Positions 13,194 through 14,329 of a DNA stretch of 14,329 bases are shown here, piece after piece (position 1 is the first letter of the stretch; every line of letters begins with the position of its first letter). Under the pieces are notes generated by a model, which was given only the letters and a program-made list of their open reading frames with translations, searched no databases and was not told the origin of the DNA. The position numbers were made by a program, and so were the translations under genes. The stretch is from Candidatus Pacearchaeota archaeon UBA92 (GTDB lineage Archaea > Nanobdellota > Nanobdellia > Pacearchaeales > GW2011-AR1), in assembly GCA_002497285.1 (NCBI GenBank), contig DANJ01000034.1, positions 1 to 14,329 of the forward strand, in the 5' to 3' direction.

Positions 13194-13967
13194 TCAACTT
13201 ACTTCTCTTTTGCCCTCATATTCGAATGCTTCCACAGGTATTGGTTTTATTGCTGAGACAAGTAACTCTACTAGACAGGCTAATTTTCCTTTAGTATAAA
13301 TTTCAGTTGGGAGAGTGTAAAGAAAATTTCCGTTCACGGTTGTTGGATTTTTTTTCTTCGGAGAGTAAGTTCTTACCTCAAAATTTGCAGGATCTACTTC
13401 TCTTAATTGTCTTGATCTTATTAATCCAATAAATCCTTCTTGTCTTTTTATTGCTGCATTTTGCCAGTAGACTATAGTTGGAGGGGTAAATGCAACTGCA
13501 CAAGCATGAGTTAATCTTGTGGTTTCAGGACTTCCTACTAGTCTGTTCAATTCAATTAGTTCTTCTAATCTCAAAGAATAACTTGCAATAAACTTAGGAT
13601 TTGAACCTCTTTTTAATTTCGAGAATTCTATGGGTTTTCTTTCTATTCTGGCTATATCTGTTTGGGTTTCAAGATTAAAGAGTGAATATTTTTGTCCTGA
13701 AAGATGAATTAATGCAGAACGTATTCCAGGCTTTAAATTTGAAATGACTTTTACTTCTACTACCTTTGACTCATCTTTGCTTTCTGGCATTTGCATATCT
13801 ATTTGTTGTTCTATATATGCTGCTATATGTGCACCCATAACAATCTTATCTTCGCCTTGATGGAAGGGGTTTGTATCATGAGTTAATCTTGCAAAATCTG
13901 AGACCTCAGTTGGTGAAAATATTTTTGTTGCAATAATAGTTCCTTGCTGTAAATCTTCTAATTTCAT
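13194..13967 (-). CDS. MaoC-like (hot-dog fold) dehydratase-related protein
   Basis: A 257-residue soluble protein. Residues 18-47 hold the R-hydratase signature of MaoC proteins: F-S-P-T-E-V-S-D-F-A-R-L-T-H-D-T-N-P-F-H, with the catalytic Asp31 and His36 in D-x4-H spacing, then G-A-H (45-47). Relatives hydrate or dehydrate enoyl thioesters. The Gly normally before the Asp is His30. The second half (about 130-240) includes N-R-L-V-G-S-P and F-T-P-P-T-I-V-Y-W. It probably forms a second, non-catalytic hot dog, making a double hot-dog protein, but this is inference. The gene follows the 94-residue orphan by 12 bases in the same direction with no clear Shine-Dalgarno site, so the two probably form one transcript. 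The substrate is unknown; no acyl-carrier, thiolase or ketoreductase gene is in view. Confidence 0.72.
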   Translation of the reverse strand: MKLEDLQQGTIIATKIFSPTEVSDFARLTHDTNPFHQGEDKIVMGAHIAAYIEQQIDMQMPESKDESKVVEVKVISNLKPGIRSALIHLSGQKYSLFNLETQTDIARIERKPIEFSKLKRGSNPKFIASYSLRLEELIELNRLVGSPETTRLTHACAVAFTPPTIVYWQNAAIKRQEGFIGLIRSRQLREVDPANFEVRTYSPKKKNPTTVNGNFLYTLPTEIYTKGKLACLVELLVSAIKPIPVEAFEYEGKREVS

Positions 13968-13979
13968 TTTATAACTTGT

Positions 13980-14264
13980 TTATGTAGCTCTTGTATCCTT
14001 GGAAATTCTTTCTAGTATTTCATCCAAACTATTTATTTCTTCGAATGGTTGAAATTCCCTGTCTAATTCGTGGAAAGCTTTATCATCTATTTGAATAAAA
14101 TGAAGGCCATATAATCCATTAGCATAATATTTGAAAAAAGTAAATCCACTCTCACGTGCCAGTGTTAAATATTCAGGAAATTCTATATTTCCATCGGTTA
14201 TTGTTCCTTTTCGGGTGATTTCAGCACCTGCATTTATCAGTTCTTTATATTTGAATTCTGCCAT
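13980..14264 (-). CDS. Uncharacterised 94-residue protein
   Basis: I do not recognise this protein. It is acidic and soluble, with no cysteine or signal peptide. It is rich in aromatics in the middle (F-T-F-F-K-Y-Y-A-N-G-L-Y-G, about 41-53) and ends in a charged helix (about 77-90), suggesting a compact alpha-beta domain. The ATG at 14264 is supported by TTTTAAA 23-29 bases upstream, a leaderless geometry. It leads a likely two-gene unit with the MaoC-like gene 12 bases downstream, so a shared pathway or regulator role is possible. Confidence 0.7.
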   Translation of the reverse strand: MAEFKYKELINAGAEITRKGTITDGNIEFPEYLTLARESGFTFFKYYANGLYGLHFIQIDDKAFHELDREFQPFEEINSLDEILERISKDTRAT

Positions 14265-14286
14265 AAATCTCTCACTTAAAGTCGTC

Positions 14287-14293
14287 TTTTAAA
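14287..14293 (-). promoter_or_regulatory. TATA box of the 94-residue protein and MaoC-like unit
   Basis: The minus strand reads AGGTTTAAAAG; the TTTAAAA core is 23-29 bases before the ATG at 14264. The remaining bases to 14329 contain no feature I can support. Confidence 0.5.
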
Positions 14294-14329
14294 CCTTTAG
14301 ATTTCAAGGCTTTGTCCGGAATAGATTTT

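Overview
The window looks like a compact, AT-rich archaeal chromosome segment, most likely from a small-genome DPANN-type lineage such as Woesearchaeota or Pacearchaeota. The domain call rests on a canonical archaeal FEN1, an archaeal-type Trm5, and TATA boxes (TTTAAATA or TTTATAAA) placed about 22-29 bases before many start codons, which implies leaderless mRNAs. The narrower placement is inference. It rests on tight packing and on membrane proteins with a cytoplasmic helix-turn-helix (HTH) tail, a style I associate with those groups. No tRNA, rRNA, CRISPR array, transposase or integrase was seen.

Layout. Positions 1-27 hold the first codons of a minus-strand gene with its own TATA box. Positions 28-327 have no supported gene. 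A NYN/PIN-like RNase (328-873, minus) is divergent from an orphan 73-residue protein (1032-1253). Then comes a surface-protein locus, 1322-8230: an operator-like direct-repeat array; a 1096-residue membrane protein with a large ectodomain and a duplicated cytoplasmic HTH module; a secreted protein that repeats part of that ectodomain; two paralogous single-domain membrane-anchored proteins; and a 414-residue protein with Ig-like domains and two membrane segments. Convergent to this is a family B DNA polymerase resembling bacterial Pol II (8227-10548, minus). It is divergent from an unrecognised 127-residue protein, followed by FEN1 (11094-12101). A small membrane protein (12098-12355, minus) shares one palindromic TATA box with a short Trm5-like tRNA methyltransferase (12409-13191). 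The window ends with a MaoC/hot-dog protein and a 94-residue orphan on the minus strand.

Functionally there are two blocks. The right half is information processing: polymerase, flap endonuclease and tRNA methyltransferase. Polymerase and FEN1 both end in a C-terminal Q-x-x-L-F peptide that could bind the sliding clamp. The left half is a cell-envelope locus. Its first gene joins an extracellular domain to cytoplasmic DNA-binding-like domains and sits directly downstream of paired repeats flanking TATA-like elements. The most interesting hypothesis is a membrane-tethered, self-regulating surface sensor controlling itself and perhaps its neighbours. All three convergent gene pairs have overlapping or nearly touching stop codons, consistent with a streamlined genome.
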